A stretch of DNA of 64,000 nt from Hirsutella rhossiliensis (Eukaryota > Ascomycota > Sordariomycetes > Hypocreales > Ophiocordycipitaceae): positions 6,324,001 through 6,388,000 of the forward strand of contig NW_025408668.1 in assembly GCF_020360975.1 (NCBI RefSeq), written 5' to 3'. Position numbers and translations under genes: made by a program. Numbering within the stretch: the stretch's first letter is position 1; every line of letters starts with the position of its first letter. Positions 24,631-38,050 of this stretch are shown here, piece by piece. The notes below the pieces were generated by a model that saw nothing but the letters and a program-made list of their open reading frames with translations, did no database searches and had not been told where the DNA came from.

Positions 24631-25704
24631 TCTTATAATACCTTTAAATAAAGACGGCGCCGTAAGACGCGCGGGGCGCCCTTAAAGCCCGTCTCTATAC
24701 GTTAGGCAGCGCGTATATTTAAGGTGCTAAGCTTAACGGTTTAAAAGGCTATATAGAGGTATCGTAGCTATATAGGCCGTACTAGTCGGCCGAGTATTCT
24801 TTTTAATAAAGAAGATAACGCTCTCGTTATATACGTTATCTAGCTCTAGAAAAGCGGCTTCTTAGCTAGTAAGTAGTAGGTTAAGACTACTGCTCTTAAG
24901 CTCCTTTATCGCCGCGATCCTAACCGCTAGCTACTATTAAAAAACTAGTATCCTTACTAGAAGAATAACTACCTAGAGCTATAGGTTATATATATTAAGG
25001 CTATTAAGCGGTCGAGGAAGTCGTTTAAGGTAAGCGACGTTTATAATATTAAGAACTCCTTTAAGCGGCTCTCTAAGATTATTACTACCTATAGTATCGG
25101 GCCGTTAAAGGTCTAGAACGAAGACGAGTACGGTATCTATATTAGAAGCCTCCGCGATAAGGTCTACGTTATAGTCGTATAAATAATACGTTATAAACGT
25201 CCTTAAGTCTCTAATCTAAGGAATCGCGAGTCTTATACGCTTATTACCGCTGCTAATACTACTAGGGATACGATCCCTCTATAGCTTATTTTCTATACCT
25301 TCCCTAGTAAGTCTTATAGCTAGGTTAACGCTCCTAGCAATATTCGGTTCGCCTACTCTAATATAGGCTTTAGCAACGCCGAGATAATACTAAACTAGGT
25401 TTATTAGTTTAATATATACTCTTAGAAGCACTCTACCTACGTTTAACGTAGTAGAAAGACGCTTATAAAGTAGTTTAGCGTTAATAAGTAGTATAGAAAG
25501 ATAGAATACTTATTTTATAAGGTTAAGCCGCGAATAATCCTAGAAAGCGAGCGGATCTATTAACTTATTATTATTAATAGCTTTATAAGCTATATAAGCC
25601 TCGATTTTATATAATATTATATTAAATTCGATATTCTTATAGTTATATTTACTTTATACTCAATATATATCCTATTGCCCTTTAACGTTAGCGTCTTCTA
25701 GCTC
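24631..25704 (+). pseudogene. pogo/Fot1-like DD35D transposase relic (Tc1/mariner superfamily)
   Basis: One + frame runs about 355 codons interrupted only by TAA and TAG of the kind RIP creates from Gln and Trp. It has an N-terminal helix-turn-helix (ARIFKVLSLTV near 24713-24745), a CENP-B-like second DNA-binding domain (KEDNALVIYVI-L-KSGFLAS, 24805-24875), then the DDE core. The first acidic motif is NEDEYGI (gac at 25123-25125). The second catalytic codon at 25576-25578 (IIINSF) and the third at 25684-25686 (LPFNVSVF) are both AAT or AAC in place of Asp, each explained by one TG to TA change. Second to third spacing is 36 codons, that is DD35D. The protein stops being recognisable just after the third motif, where Gypsy F2 sequence begins, so the C-terminus and right terminal inverted repeat are missing. 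Confidence 0.82.
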
Positions 25705-26002
25705 CTTAAGTATAATAACCTAAAGAGGAATAATAAAGTATCGATAATATAAGCTCTAAAGAATAAGAAATACTTAAAGAAATAAAAGATAAGAACGAAC
25801 TTATACTACTACCCTTACTATTAAGGGAAAAAGCTATAATTAAAGAATACGCTTTATACTTTAAAGAATTTAAAGAAATACTTAAAATTAGAACCTAATA
25901 AATACCTTAAATTCTTATAGAAAACTAATAAGCTATATTAATTTAATATTAACCGGTACTATATAGAGAAGACTATACTTTAGCTATTACTATAGTTAAT
26001 AC

Positions 26003-26478
26003 TCTCGCAAAGAGAGATACGAGAAGTATATAAAAATACACGAAGGTAAAATTAAAAGTAAGGGGTTAGATAGGTAGGGCAAAGAGATTTAATTCTTACG
26101 GGAGCAGCAATTACGGTAAGGGAGTAATTATTATATTGCCTTAATTATCCTTCTTTCCTCTATCTAACGCCCCTCTTTATACCCGTCTAGTATCTCGATT
26201 AATAAAGAAGATCCTACTTAAAGAAGCTACTAATATCCTTTCGACTACCGAGCTTTTTGCTGGTTTTTCCCCTCCTTTCTAGCCGTTACCGGTATATCCG
26301 TCTTATCTCTCGCTACCTCTATAGGAAGCTATCGCTACTTCTGCTTCCCCTCTTACCCCTACCCTCCTCTCTATACCTCCTTTTAGCTCCTTCCTTAAAA
26401 CCTATTTTTTAGCTTCCTAGGTCCCTCGTGCTAAGGGATATCTTAGAGAACTACGAAATTAGGCCACGCTTCGCGATA
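26003..26478 (-). repeat. Copia G1 3' LTR
   Basis: 476 bp; on the minus strand it runs TATCGCGAAG to CTTTGCGAGA. Same length as the partner at 31835-32310. Confidence 0.93.
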
Positions 26479-26799
26479 TACCCTCTTAGCTATAGCCTGC
26501 CCTTATAGTAAGGGCATAGCTAATATAGCTTCGGGCTAGTAAGCGTATAGAGGAGGTCTTAGTCTATACTTATCCCCTACTCGAGAAATCCGGGTTTTAG
26601 CCCCGGGCTCTTTTAGACCTACTTTAAGAAAAAGGGGCCTAAGGAGGAAATTAAGTCCTATAGGAAAGGGGGGCTTCTCTAAGGATAAGTCTCTAAAAAA
26701 GGGGCCTTTAAGAAGAATAAGTCCTAATTAAGCTAGGGGCCCTCCTTTAGGACAAGTCCTAATTCCTCTCTTCGGCTATAGACGTCTCCTTCCTCCTAC

Positions 26800-29700
26800 G
26801 TACTATTAGCTCCTCTCGTAGACTCTTAAGGCGGGCTTCTAAGGACAGCTTCTCTCGAACGTCTTCTAGCTTAATTTACTATAAAAGGACAGCTAGCTTC
26901 TGCTTTAATAAGGGCTTCGTAAGACCGTTAGGTTTTATCGATGCTATTAAAACCTAACGGACGGAAATAAGTCCCCTTTAGACCTCTTAGCGTAACTAAT
27001 ACTAGTAGATATCGATATACTATAGCTAGGTCGATAGCTTGCTATTTTCCTCCGTAAGAATTCGTATAGTCTATATATTATCGTATTCTATAGCTAACGG
27101 GGACGGAATTTATAGTCGTAACGATATTAGTAGCTAGCTAAGGAAAATCGCTTCTTTTAACGCTTTTAAAAGAGCTAGTAGCTCTACTTCTATGCTTAAT
27201 ATAGTAATAGTAGCTTGCTTCGAAGCTCTCTAAGCAATAGTTCTTCTAGAAAGGGATATAATATACCCTTATAAGCTCTTTCTATTTAATAAATTATCCG
27301 TAAAGGACGAATCGCTCGAATAAAAGAAGATTTCGGTAGCTTATTTCCTTCCCTACCCTCCTAAGCGTAGACTATATAATCTCGTTAAATAGAGATAAAG
27401 GATAGCTCTATCTACTACTTCTTAATGCCTAGGGCTAGGATTTTAGTTATGCTTAGCTAGCTAGGAGACCGTAAAAGAGATATCCGGTCTAGTAGAAATA
27501 GCTAAAAAAAGCAGGGAGCCTACCTTCTATTAATATTAGTGTTTCTCTTACTCCCTAGCTTAAAAGGACGGATTAGGTAAAAGCTCTTCGTTTAATATAG
27601 GCGTAGAGGGAAGCTTCTTATCGAGGGAATTAAGGAGGAATTTATAAGAGACCTTATCGATATAGGCGTCTTAGGTAAGCTAGATAGTCCGTTAGGACCT
27701 ATTCCGAAGGATTCGTATCCCTAAGAACTACTTTAGCTCCCCTAGCCTAGTTATCTTATACCTTTATTATAGGCCTTATATAGCCTCCCTAGTAGTAGCT
27801 TCTTCTTCTTTTAGGTAGGCCTAGATAATATCGTCGATATAGAAGAAGACCGTGATTTTACCCTTCTATATTATACACGGTTCCTAAGGGACTTTCGTAA
27901 AGCCTAGGGCTTCGAGGGAACCTATTAAATGCTATTGCTAAAGAAGGGGTAATCTTCGTAGTCTATATAGAGCTTTCCTAAGCTATAGAACCTTTCCTAG
28001 TTATTAGAAACTAGGAGGAAGTCGTATATAGATAACTTCTTCTTCCTAGAGAGGGCAGTTAATAAAGGCGTTAACTATATCTATCTAATTAAGCTCGAGG
28101 TCGAATTCTGCTACTATAGCTATAAGGGTCCGAAAAGACATCCCTACTAAGGTGGTTGCCTTAGTAGGTAGATCCCCCTTTTCCTATTAATTCCCGTAGA
28201 TAACTAGCCGGGCTTTATACTTTTAAAGGAAGCTATATTTATTAGTCTTATAAATAAAGACCTACTTATAGCTAAGGACCTATTTTCCTCTTGCCTTTTC
28301 CTTAAGGACCTCTTTAAAAGACCCTATCTCTTTATATAAGGCTAGGTGGTCTTTCTAGGCCTAGAAAAACTAGTCTCTAAAGGGGTGCTTTTCTAGCTGC
28401 TTCTAGTTTGCTAGTAGGTCCGGGAGGTCTCTTTTATATACCTTCCTTGCTAATAACTATAGCTTAAAGAGCCGGCCTGCTATAAACGCTCCGTAGGAAC
28501 CGTCTTCTATTAGCGTTAGGTAGAAGTCGGAAAAACGATCGAAATAGGGGAGAGGTTAGTCTTCTTTTATATCGGGCCCTATACCTTCCTTTGCTTTTTA
28601 AAGCAGGGATAAAAGGTAGCCGGGTAATCCTTCGAGAGAGGTGCCTTTCCTACCCCCTTAGGAGCCGAGATAGGAAGACTAACTAAAAAAGCTGCTTCTA
28701 GATCTTCTTCTTATTCCGTAAGAAGAGGCATAGGGAGGTAGGCGTATTCTAGCTCTACTACTTTCCTATAGTCTCCTTCTTCGTCTAGATTATCTAATCT
28801 AGCAGCTTCCTCTTCTTCGAAGTCGGCGTTATCCTTAACTACTTCGACGTCGGTTTCTTCTTCTATTTCCTTATCTAGGACCTCTTCTTAAGACTTTTAG
28901 GAAGGGGGAATTTAGATCTTCTAAATTAGCTAACGTTAAGAGAGTAAGAGGGGCTATTAATCCCTCTTTCCGTCGAAGAAGCTAGATTCGTCGAAAATTA
29001 TATCCCTAGTCGAAATAACCTTCCGTAGAAGAGGAATCTAGATCTAGAAGATATTCGTAGAATTATAACTAACGAGGTAACTAATAAAGGCTCTCGGATT
29101 AAGCTTTCTTTTCTTCTTCCTTTTTAGCTATATATCGGTAGTTATTACGTATACCTTATAGCTATAGGCACGAAGGTAGGCTAGCGAGGCCCTCTTCTTT
29201 ATAAAGAGCTTAAGGGGGGATTTCTAGTCTATTCCTTAGGTAGTCCCTTTAAGGGTCCGGTTCCGAAGGTAATAAGCGGTCTTAACGACTTCCCTTTAAA
29301 GGTCGTATAGAAGCCTTATAGTAAGTCTTATCGTACGGGCCCTTTCTATTATAGCAGCCCCTAATCTTTCTACCCCTCCGTTCTAGGCCTAGGTATTTAG
29401 TGCTAATAGGAGGGGTAAAATGCCCTTTTTTCGAAGCTAATTTAAGATATCCTTCGTAAATAGCTCTCCGTTAGACCGTATCTTCTTTACCTTATAGCTA
29501 AAGTAGGATTTTATCTAGTTAACGAAGTCCTAGAGGGTAGAGTAGTTATACTTACTTAGGTAGGTCCATAAGAAATAAGGGAAAACTATCCCTAAAAAAG
29601 CGTCTATAAAAAACATTACCCTAACGAAGCTTTCTTAATCCCTAGAGACGTCGGTCTAGTCGACCTAAATTTCCTTATACGGCTAGTCCGGCCGTATTAG

Positions 29701-31790
29701 GGTCCGTCTAGAAATTCGTCTCTTAGTCTTCCCTTAGCCGTAGTATTCGCATTCGACGGTCTTTAGGCCCCTTATTTATACGCCCTATTATTAGCCTAGC
29801 TTATATAAAGCTAGGGGGCCCGGGTAACTAAGTCGTACGTACTAAAGAAGACCGTCTCCTTAGGCTGCTAGAAGAGGGTCCTTTAAACCTACCCTCCTTC
29901 GAGCAGGGAAAGCTAACCTCTCGAGAGATTCCTTCCTAAGGATAGGTCGGAATTCGAGAATAAATTAACCGAATTTCTCCTCGATAAGCTTAATAGTCTA
30001 ATTCTTCTAGACTAGCCTCGTAGGCTTAGACGTCGTATCCTAGAAGATCCCTTCCTTTCGAAGAAGGCGGAAGGAAATTAAGCTCGTTAAAAATCAAGGG
30101 TAAAAAGCTACCCTTTTTCGTCGAAGAATTTATATAGACCCGTTAGGTAATTTTATCGTGAAATTTACCCTTCCGTACCCGTCTATCTATATAGTTAATT
30201 CCCTAGCAATAAGGTATTCCCTCTGTGCCTTCTTAAAGGACCGGAATCGGGAGAGTATATTATAGATATCGAGGGAAGCACTAGAGTTAAGGATAGCTGA
30301 TTTTCGTAGGGGATAGTCGGAGGGTCCTAACGGTTGGTCTTACTAATCCGTAGGGAAGACGAATACTAGATTTACTATACTAATGATTTTTCCTTAAATT
30401 TACGGCTCGAATAAGGGTAGCGGCGTTAGTTACTATTTCTTAGTAACCCGAATCTCGTCTATCTTCTTCTATAGCGAGGGGTCCTCCTTAAGAGACTATT
30501 ATATTATTTCTTATAGCCTCTTTAAAGGGTTAAATCCTTTAGGTCGGTTTTCCTCGAAGACCTACTAGTATTATAATAATCGATGGCCTAGGGATTTATA
30601 GGCTAGGCAGCCGTTTCGCTTAGTCTTTCGTTTCTTTAAGGAATCCTCGTCCCGATCTAAAAGGTCTGCTTAAAAACCTCCCCTTTTTACCCCTTATTAC
30701 TAATTTTAATAAAGAGGTTCGATTTCGACTAGTTCCCTAATTTTTCGACTAACGGACTAAAAGGTCTATTAGGGGACTAGTCGGGCCGGTCTAACTAACG
30801 GGACCGGGGCCGGGCCCGGAGCAAGAGGCGGAGCTGGGACCGGGGCAGCCGTTAAAGACGGGGTTAAGGCTCTCGAGGGAGGAGGAGCCAAAGGAGCAAC
30901 AGCCGCAGCAGCTGCAGCGGGAGCCGCAGCAGCAGGGGCTGCAGCAGCTGCAGGGGCAGCAGGTCGAGCCGTCTAAGTCGAGTGCTAGCCACGAAGGAAT
31001 AAGACTACTTACTATTATACTCTAGCAGCCTCTTTATCTAGTTCCTAGCTAGCCTCTCGAAAGATAGTCGAGTAACCGTTACTAATAGGCTTTATTAGCA
31101 GAGATATATCCTATAGCTACTAGCCGGAAAGAGCTTCTATAAGGAAGTATTAATTAGCTTCCTCGAGGATTTCTTCCTACTTAGCTAACTATAAAGAAGC
31201 TAGTAGGTTCCTAGTAGAAAAAGCTCCTAGGTAGGCCGTATAGGTCTTCTTAATACGGTTAGTTATATAACCTCTCGAGGGCGCTATTAAGGTCTCGAGC
31301 TTTAAAAGCTACTACCTAGGAGTCTCTTCCTCTCGAAGAGTAATTAGCTTTACGGCACTAACGGATTCCGTTATTACTATACGTGCGGTAGTTAGCAGCT
31401 TCGTCTCGTAAAGGTATTCCTTACGGTGACTCTCGTAGTTACCTAAGGAAGCAGAAAAAGCTCTCTACTATACGGAGGTTAGCTTAGAGAAGAGGGATGC
31501 TCCCTCTATAAATTCCGTTGCCCTAGGACGAAGAGGGGGCTTAAGAGGGTCCTACTTATTAGAGAAGACTAAATTATAGATAGTTCTATCTATACGAGCC
31601 CGTAGCTCCTTTACCTACTTATCCTAATCTTAGGGCTTTATAAGAATCGTCCTACGGACCATAGGGACGGTAGAGGAGTCGGTTTTCGTTATTATTACGG
31701 GGAAAGGTAGAAAGGTTAGTTAAAAATCGGCTTTTCTAGTAAGAGGTGTAAAAGGAAGCTACGAGGGATATAAGAAAGGTGCCTTTTATA
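26800..31790 (-). pseudogene. Copia G1 gag-pol, destroyed by RIP
   Basis: Minus-strand counterpart of the G0 coding region. The reverse transcriptase motif reads YIDD at 27830-27841 (FFYIDDII). RNase H lies to its left (about 26900-27550). The integrase core lies near 29150-29680, with the first catalytic Asp in the block around 29645-29680. The gag part (about 29800-31750) has an Ala/Pro-rich linker at 30780-30975. Stops from TGG and CAA/CAG occur throughout. Confidence 0.88.
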
Positions 31791-31817
31791 GTAGCCGGAA
31801 GGTATAGAAATTCTATT

Positions 31818-31834
31818 CTTCCCGGGCTTATAAC
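31818..31834 (-). promoter_or_regulatory. Copia G1 primer-binding site (initiator tRNA-Met half type)
   Basis: On the minus strand, immediately after the 5' LTR: GTTATAAGCCCGGGAAG. Apart from the RIP change it complements the initiator tRNA-Met anticodon arm, including its run of G before the CTCATAA loop. Confidence 0.75.
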
Positions 31835-32310
31835 TCTCGCGAAGAGAGATATAAGAAGTGCATAAAAATATATAAAGGTAAAATTAAAAGTAAGGGGTCG
31901 GATAGGTAGGGCAGAGAGATTTAATTCTTACGGGAGCGGTAATTACGGTAGGGGAGTAATTATTATATTGCCTTAATTATCCTTCTTTCCTCTATCTAAC
32001 GCCCCTCTTTATACCCGTCTAGTATCTTAATTAATAAAGAAGATCCTACTTAAAGAAGCTACTAATGTCCTTTCGACTACCGAGCTTTTTACCGGTTTTT
32101 CCCCTCCTTTCTAGCCGTTACTAGTATATCCGTCTTATCTCTCGCTACCTTTATAGGGAGCTATCGCTACTTCTACTTCCCTTCTTACCCATACCCTCCT
32201 CTTTACACCTCCTTTTAGCTCCTTCCTTAAAACCTATTTTTTAGCTTCCTAGGTCCCTTATACTAAGGGATATCTCTAAGAACTACGAAATTAAGCTACG
32301 CTTCGCGATA
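31835..32310 (-). repeat. Copia G1 5' LTR
   Basis: 476 bp, ending CTTCGCGATA on the + strand next to the duplication AATAC at 32311-32315. Confidence 0.93.
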
Positions 32311-32315
32311 AATAC

Positions 32316-35300
32316 CTTTATAGCTTTATAATAAGAATAGTAACTATAAAAAGAATTTAAAAATAATCTATAAATACTACTTACTTATAAGTACTATAAG
32401 TATATTTTATAGATATTATATATTTATTTAGATTATATAATATACTTTTAGATAAAGGCACGATATAACGCCTTCCTAGTTAGGTTTAAGGGATAAGTAC
32501 TTTTAAAACCCTACTTAAGTATAGAACTAAACTACTAGAAAATCGATTAACGCTACCTAAATAACTAAGTTATATTATTAGAACCTAATTATAGCACGCT
32601 ACTTAAATACTACGATAATTATAGTTTATTAACGAGATATCTTTTAGAGATATATAAAATCTATAAATATACTAAAATAGAGGAATAATATAACGCTACT
32701 TACTTTAAGGTATCTAAACTATTAATCTTTTAAAGACTTATATAATAAATTAAATATAATAAAGAAGATTATAACGAATATATATATTTAGACTATAAAG
32801 TTTATAAATATAAAAAAGTATAAGTATAGTATAAACGATATAACGGTATACTAAAAGATTATTAGTAATATATATAAAGGCTATAAGCTATATTCGACTA
32901 AGGAAAAATCGATATAAAAATACTATATAAAAAATAGAAAGATATAGAACGAAAACTTAACCTTTAGTACGAAAATAAATAGAATTATAAAGTATAGTAC
33001 GTAATTAACTATAAAGTAGTATAATATAAACGATATAGCGTTAAGAAATAAGAAATCTTTAATTAGCTATAAGAAACTAGTCTCTTAAGCCTTAATATAA
33101 TACTACGCGATAAAAATATAAAGAAATAATATTAATAATAAATTAAAGAAGAATACCTAAATAAAATAAATAAGGACTAAGTAAAAAATAAGGTATACTA
33201 TCTATAAAAGGGCTATAAACTAACACGATATAATAAGATCTAAGGACCCTATATATAGTAACGGTAAGCTATAGCGACTAAATAGTATTAGATATCTAAA
33301 TTATAGGATATTATATATATATACTTTTAGACTATAACGCAATAGGTAATTACGTTTTACCTAAAGTCGTTAATTATTACCGACTTATATAAAGATATAA
33401 GAAAGATCTATATAAACTTATAAATATTAAAGGAGAGGCCTTTAACTATAATAACGGAATTATTAATATAGAGATTAATTACCTTAATATTAATATCTAG
33501 GGCTATAATAAATAAGTTAACTTTAATATTATAGATATTAAAGAATATAACCTTATACTAAGGCTTTTATAGCTATAAGAGAGTAACCTACTAATTAACT
33601 AGAAAACTAGCTAGCTATATTAGAATAAAGATATAAGTTTCTAGGACTAGTAGATTTAAGAGAAAGTAAAACTTTATAATAATTTAGCTACTAAATAGGA
33701 TAAAAGGGATAACCGTTTAAGTAAATTATTATAGGCTTTAGTAATATAAATAAAAATAGTAACTAAACTAGTAGATATAATAAAATCGATTAATAAGACC
33801 TATATACTAACTAATATAGCTATATAACTTAGTATCTAATATAAATAAAATAAAGGATATAATATAAAGATTTAAAGGGTTATTACTACTTTAAGGAAAG
33901 ACCTTAAATAAATTAATAAAGAGCTTAAGTTAAGGGAAACTAGATTTTAAAAGAAAGAATAAAGCCTATAAGATAGAATAAAGAATATCCCTTAGGAATA
34001 CCGGAAATATAATAAACTCTTTAAGGAAGAATTTAAGATAGGGTTACTTAAATATAGCTAATAGGACTACGAAATTTATCTTAAGGATAGAATAACGCCG
34101 ATATTCTATAAGATTTATAACTTAAACGAAAAGTAACTATAAACGCTATATAACTACCTTAACGAGAATCTATAAAAGGGATATATATAAACGTTAATAT
34201 CTAAAGTAAGCTACTTAGTTATATTTATTTTAAAGAAAAATAGTAAGCTATAACTAATTATTAACTATAGACGCTTAAACGATATTATAATAAAGGACCG
34301 AATACTATTACTACTTATATTAGAACTATAAGATCGACTATATAGTAAAAAATAGTTTATAGCCCTTAATCCTAAAGGCGCCTATAACTTAATATATATA
34401 AAAAAAGGGTATAAATAGATAATAGCCTTTAAAACGAAATTCGGACTATTTAAATATCTAGTAATACTATTTAGACTTATAAATATACTAGCTACCTTTT
34501 AATAGATAATTAATAATATCCTACGTAAATATTTAAATATCTTTATAGTAATATACTTAGATAATATCTTAATCTTCTTAGATACCTTAAAAGAATATAA
34601 GGAATACGTTTATAAGGTACTCTATATACTTTAAAATATAAAGTTATTAGTTAAACTAAAGAAAAGTAAGTTCTATATATAAAAAGTAAACTTCCTTAGA
34701 TATATAATCTTACTAAGAGAGATATAAATATAATAAGATAAGATCGACTTAGTTAAAGAATAGCTAACGCTAAAGAACGTTAAGGATATATGAAGTTTCC
34801 TAGGATTTATAAATTACTACTAACGATTTATTAAAGATTTTAGAAAGATTATAGTACTACTATATAACTTAATAAAGAAGGAAAAAGAATTTATATAGGA
34901 CGATAAAGCTAATAAAGCTTTCGAATATATTAAGACTACGATTATATAAGAACTAGTTTTAACTACCTTTAATCTAAAACGATAAATCGAACTTAAAACC
35001 GATATATTAGACTTTACTTTAAGAGTATAAATTAAATAGAAAGATAATAAAGGAAGACTATAACTAATTGCATTTTATTTAAAGAAGCTATATAGCGTAG
35101 AACTTAATTACCTTATCTATAATAAAGAATTCCTAGTAATTATTTAAGCTTTTAAGAAATTTTAATACTACCTTTTTAAAAGTAAGTATAAAGTTAAGGT
35201 CTATATAAATTATAAAAATATCTTATACTTTATAATAATATAATAGTTAATCGGACGATAGATCTAATAGGCCGAATATCTATTAAAATTCGACTATAAA

Positions 35301-36840
35301 ATAATTTATAGAAAAGGAATAGAAAATAGTTAAGCTAATACCCTTAGTCGACGAAGTAACTATAATATAGGAGTACTTATAAAAAAAGGATAGCTCTTAG
35401 AAATTAACGAAAATAAGAGCTACTAGTAATAATAGCTAAATATAATATTTAAAATATAACTTAACGACTTAATATACTAAAAGATCCTAAAATAGATAAA
35501 AGAATATAAAGTATTAAACGGATATAAAGAATATTTAGAAGTTTTAATATATAAAAATAAAATCTAGATATTACTAGAATTATAAGATAAAGTTATATAA
35601 AATATATACGAATATTTAATATATAGATACTAAGGAATCTAAAGAATAATAAAATAGATTAAACGATAATATAACTTCCTATAGCTTAAAGAAGTAATAT
35701 AATAAGTTATTAAAAATATAAACTTTATATATAAAGTAAAGCTAAATAATATAAACTATATAAAGAATTATAACCGTTATTAGTACTAGAGAAACTATAG
35801 GATTTAATAGCTTTTAACTATATTATAAAGCTATTACTATTAAAAGAACTTATAACTAACGTTAAGTACGATAGTATATTTATTATTACTAATAGATTAG
35901 TAAAGTATAGATACTTTTTACTATATAATATAGTAAGTAATATAAAAGAGCTAGTATATATATTCCTATAAATAATTATTAGTAATTATAGACTACTAAA
36001 TAAGATTATCTTTAATAAAGGAAGTATATTTATAGCTAAGTTTTAGTAAGCTCTTATAGTATAATTAAGGATAAAATATGTTTAGTATAGCTTATTACTT
36101 ATAAATAGATAGATAAATAAAACGACTTAATTAAACGCTTAAATAATATTTATAATACTATATTAGCTATAAATAAAACAATTAAGTTAAATAGCTACTA
36201 ATAGCGTAACTAGCTTATAATAGCTTAGTTATAGAAAAAACTAAGCTCTTACTAGTATACGCTAATTATAGATATAACCTAGAAGTATTTAAGGTTACTT
36301 AATAAGGACTATAAGTAGAACGAGCAATACTATAAGTAGATTAGCTATAAAAATTATATAAAGAAATATAATAGGAACTTTAATTTATTAGAGAACGAAT
36401 ATCTACTTACTATAATCGGAAAAGATTATAGGGACTAATCTTTTAAGAGGGAGATATAGTCTACCTCGTACTACGAAATATTAAAATAAAACGACTAAGT
36501 AATAAATTAGATTTTAAGAAACTTAGACTATTTAAGGTTAAGAAAACTATTTTAAAAGTTAACTATAAACTTTTACTACTAATAATAATATAGATATACC
36601 CGATATTTTATATCTTATTATTAAAACTAGTACTATAAAACGCTAAACTATAGGATAAAATTAAAGTCGATAATAATTAGGAATATAAAGCTAAATAAAT
36701 ACTAGATATAAGAAAATAAGGTTAGTAATAAGAATACCTTATTAAGTAGAAGGGATATAAACTAAAAGAAAATACCTAGGAACTACTTAAGTACTTAACC
36801 TACTATAGTTCTCTACTTTAATAGTTCTACTAAGCGAACC
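32316..36840 (+). pseudogene. Gypsy F2 gag (3' part)-pol with chromodomain, destroyed by RIP
   Basis: A protease region near 33440-33640 has the segment ending LLIN-KTS-L, typical after the flap. The reverse transcriptase active site at 34554-34565 reads Y-L-D-N, the second Asp lost by a TG to TA change. RNase H spans about 34985-35165 (LKTDILDFTL, then ELNYLIYNKEFL). Integrase from about 35580 has an AFNYIIKL block at about 35810 and an IIFNKGSIF block near 36007-36030, each with Asp changed to Asn. A chromodomain at about 36665-36840 includes EYLIK-KGYKLKEN. In a live element the chromodomain would direct integration to methylated-histone chromatin. Confidence 0.88.
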
Positions 36841-37569
36841 CTTACTTAGAAATATAGGGTTACTAAGAATAGCATCTTAGTTTAATATATCTAAGGCACT
36901 AAACGATTAAACCTCGCTAATAGTAATAGTTTCTTTATTTAATAAATAAACTAATTCGTCTTAAAAAGAACGCGTTATACTATCTTCTTTATTAATAGCT
37001 TATATACCCTATTAAAATAACTTACTACCTTGGTCCTTTAAGAAACGCTTTTATTTCCTAATCTAAGCTAGGTAAGCTATTACTTCCTCTAACGCTTCTT
37101 TTACTTTCTATTCGTCTAAATTAATCTTTTACTATTAATTTATAATATAACGAACTAGAAAAGAAGGAATATTAGTAAAAAGAATAATAGGAAAAGAAAG
37201 GGATAAAATAAATAGGAGGACGTTATATTATAACTATTATAAGAACGACCTATAGACGTATATTTAAAACACTAATTAAAACGCTCGCCGACCTTATAAG
37301 TTAGGCCTAACTAAAAACAATAGGAGCAAGGTATAATTTTAATACTATAGATCCTAGTCTAGGATACTAGCTTTAATCGTTATCGCGATTTATTAGAATT
37401 ATAAGAACGGGATTTTTAAATATAACTAGATATACTATTAGTAGTATATCCTAAAAGGATAAAGGAATAAGGAACGATATACTTATATATAACGGGATAA
37501 GGGTATATTTATATATAGCGGCTAAGGTAGTAGGTCTTAAGGGTAAGACTAAAAGGAGGGGAGGCATCC
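36841..37569 (+). other. Gypsy F2 3' untranslated region and polypurine tract
   Basis: About 730 bp after the chromodomain, matching the region at about 45103-45830 (reverse strand) of F. It ends in a purine tract AAAAGGAGGGGAGG (about 37552-37565) just before the 3' LTR, with the equivalent in F at 45108-45120. Confidence 0.7.
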
Positions 37570-38050
37570 TATTATAACTACGGTTTAGCGAACCGCGGGG
37601 ACTAGTATATATTACGAGAATACGTAATATAGAGAGCAAGGAATATTAAACGGACCGACGGGCTAATTAAGTTTAGAATAATAGGTTACTTTAGCGCTCT
37701 AACGCTTTACGGCTAGGATTATAAGATCGCTCTAGTACTCTAGCGCTCCTAGGCGACGGGATTATCTAGTACTCTCGTCGATCTAGGTAAGCTCTTAAGA
37801 TATATAAGGAAGGAATAGAATACTCCTTTAAATAGATAGCTCGATAGCTTTTAATATAATTATTACGATCTCTATTACGATCTTATTTTTAATTCCGATT
37901 ACTTAATTACCTAGTTATAGTCTATAGCTTATAACCTCCGACTTATTATTAATATAATATACTTAGTATTACTTAGACCACGCCCTATTATATCTATTAA
38001 TATAAACCCCTCGATAGGTTTATCCCTTAGGAATAATACCGGTCGTTATA
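37570..38050 (+). repeat. Gypsy F2 3' LTR
   Basis: 481 bp, reverse orientation relative to the LTRs at 44633 and 58405, as expected for a + strand element. The right ~350 bp match the F LTRs well; the left part is a divergent version. Confidence 0.88.

Larger units (their letters stand above)
26003..32310 (-). mobile_element. Ty1/Copia element G1, full length, RIP-dead, inside F2
   Basis: 6308 bp with two 476-bp LTRs and a perfect duplication AATAC (25998-26002 and 32311-32315). Removing it rejoins the gag sequence of F2, as judged against the uninterrupted copy in F near 56745. Same family as G0 and G2. RIP is heavy except in an Ala/Pro-coding triplet stretch at about 30870-30970. Confidence 0.95.
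25705..38050 (+). mobile_element. Gypsy F2: 5'-truncated chromovirus, split by Copia G1
   Basis: Two pieces, about 25705-26002 (gag part) and 32311-38050 (rest of gag, pol, 3' LTR), align with consecutive reverse-complement segments of element F (for example 25727-25995 with about 56745-57020). Copia G1 sits between them with its own target duplication. There is no 5' LTR: the left end starts inside gag, fused to the transposase relic. The 3' LTR abuts the middle of Copia G2 at 38051, so F2 had inserted into G2. The next bases TCGAC are the expected target duplication, but the partner copy was lost with the 5' half. Confidence 0.85.

Noticed and set aside
37451..37639. Minus-strand frame at the F2 3' UTR/LTR junction
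   Set aside because: Crosses the purine tract and LTR border of a dead element; chance frame.
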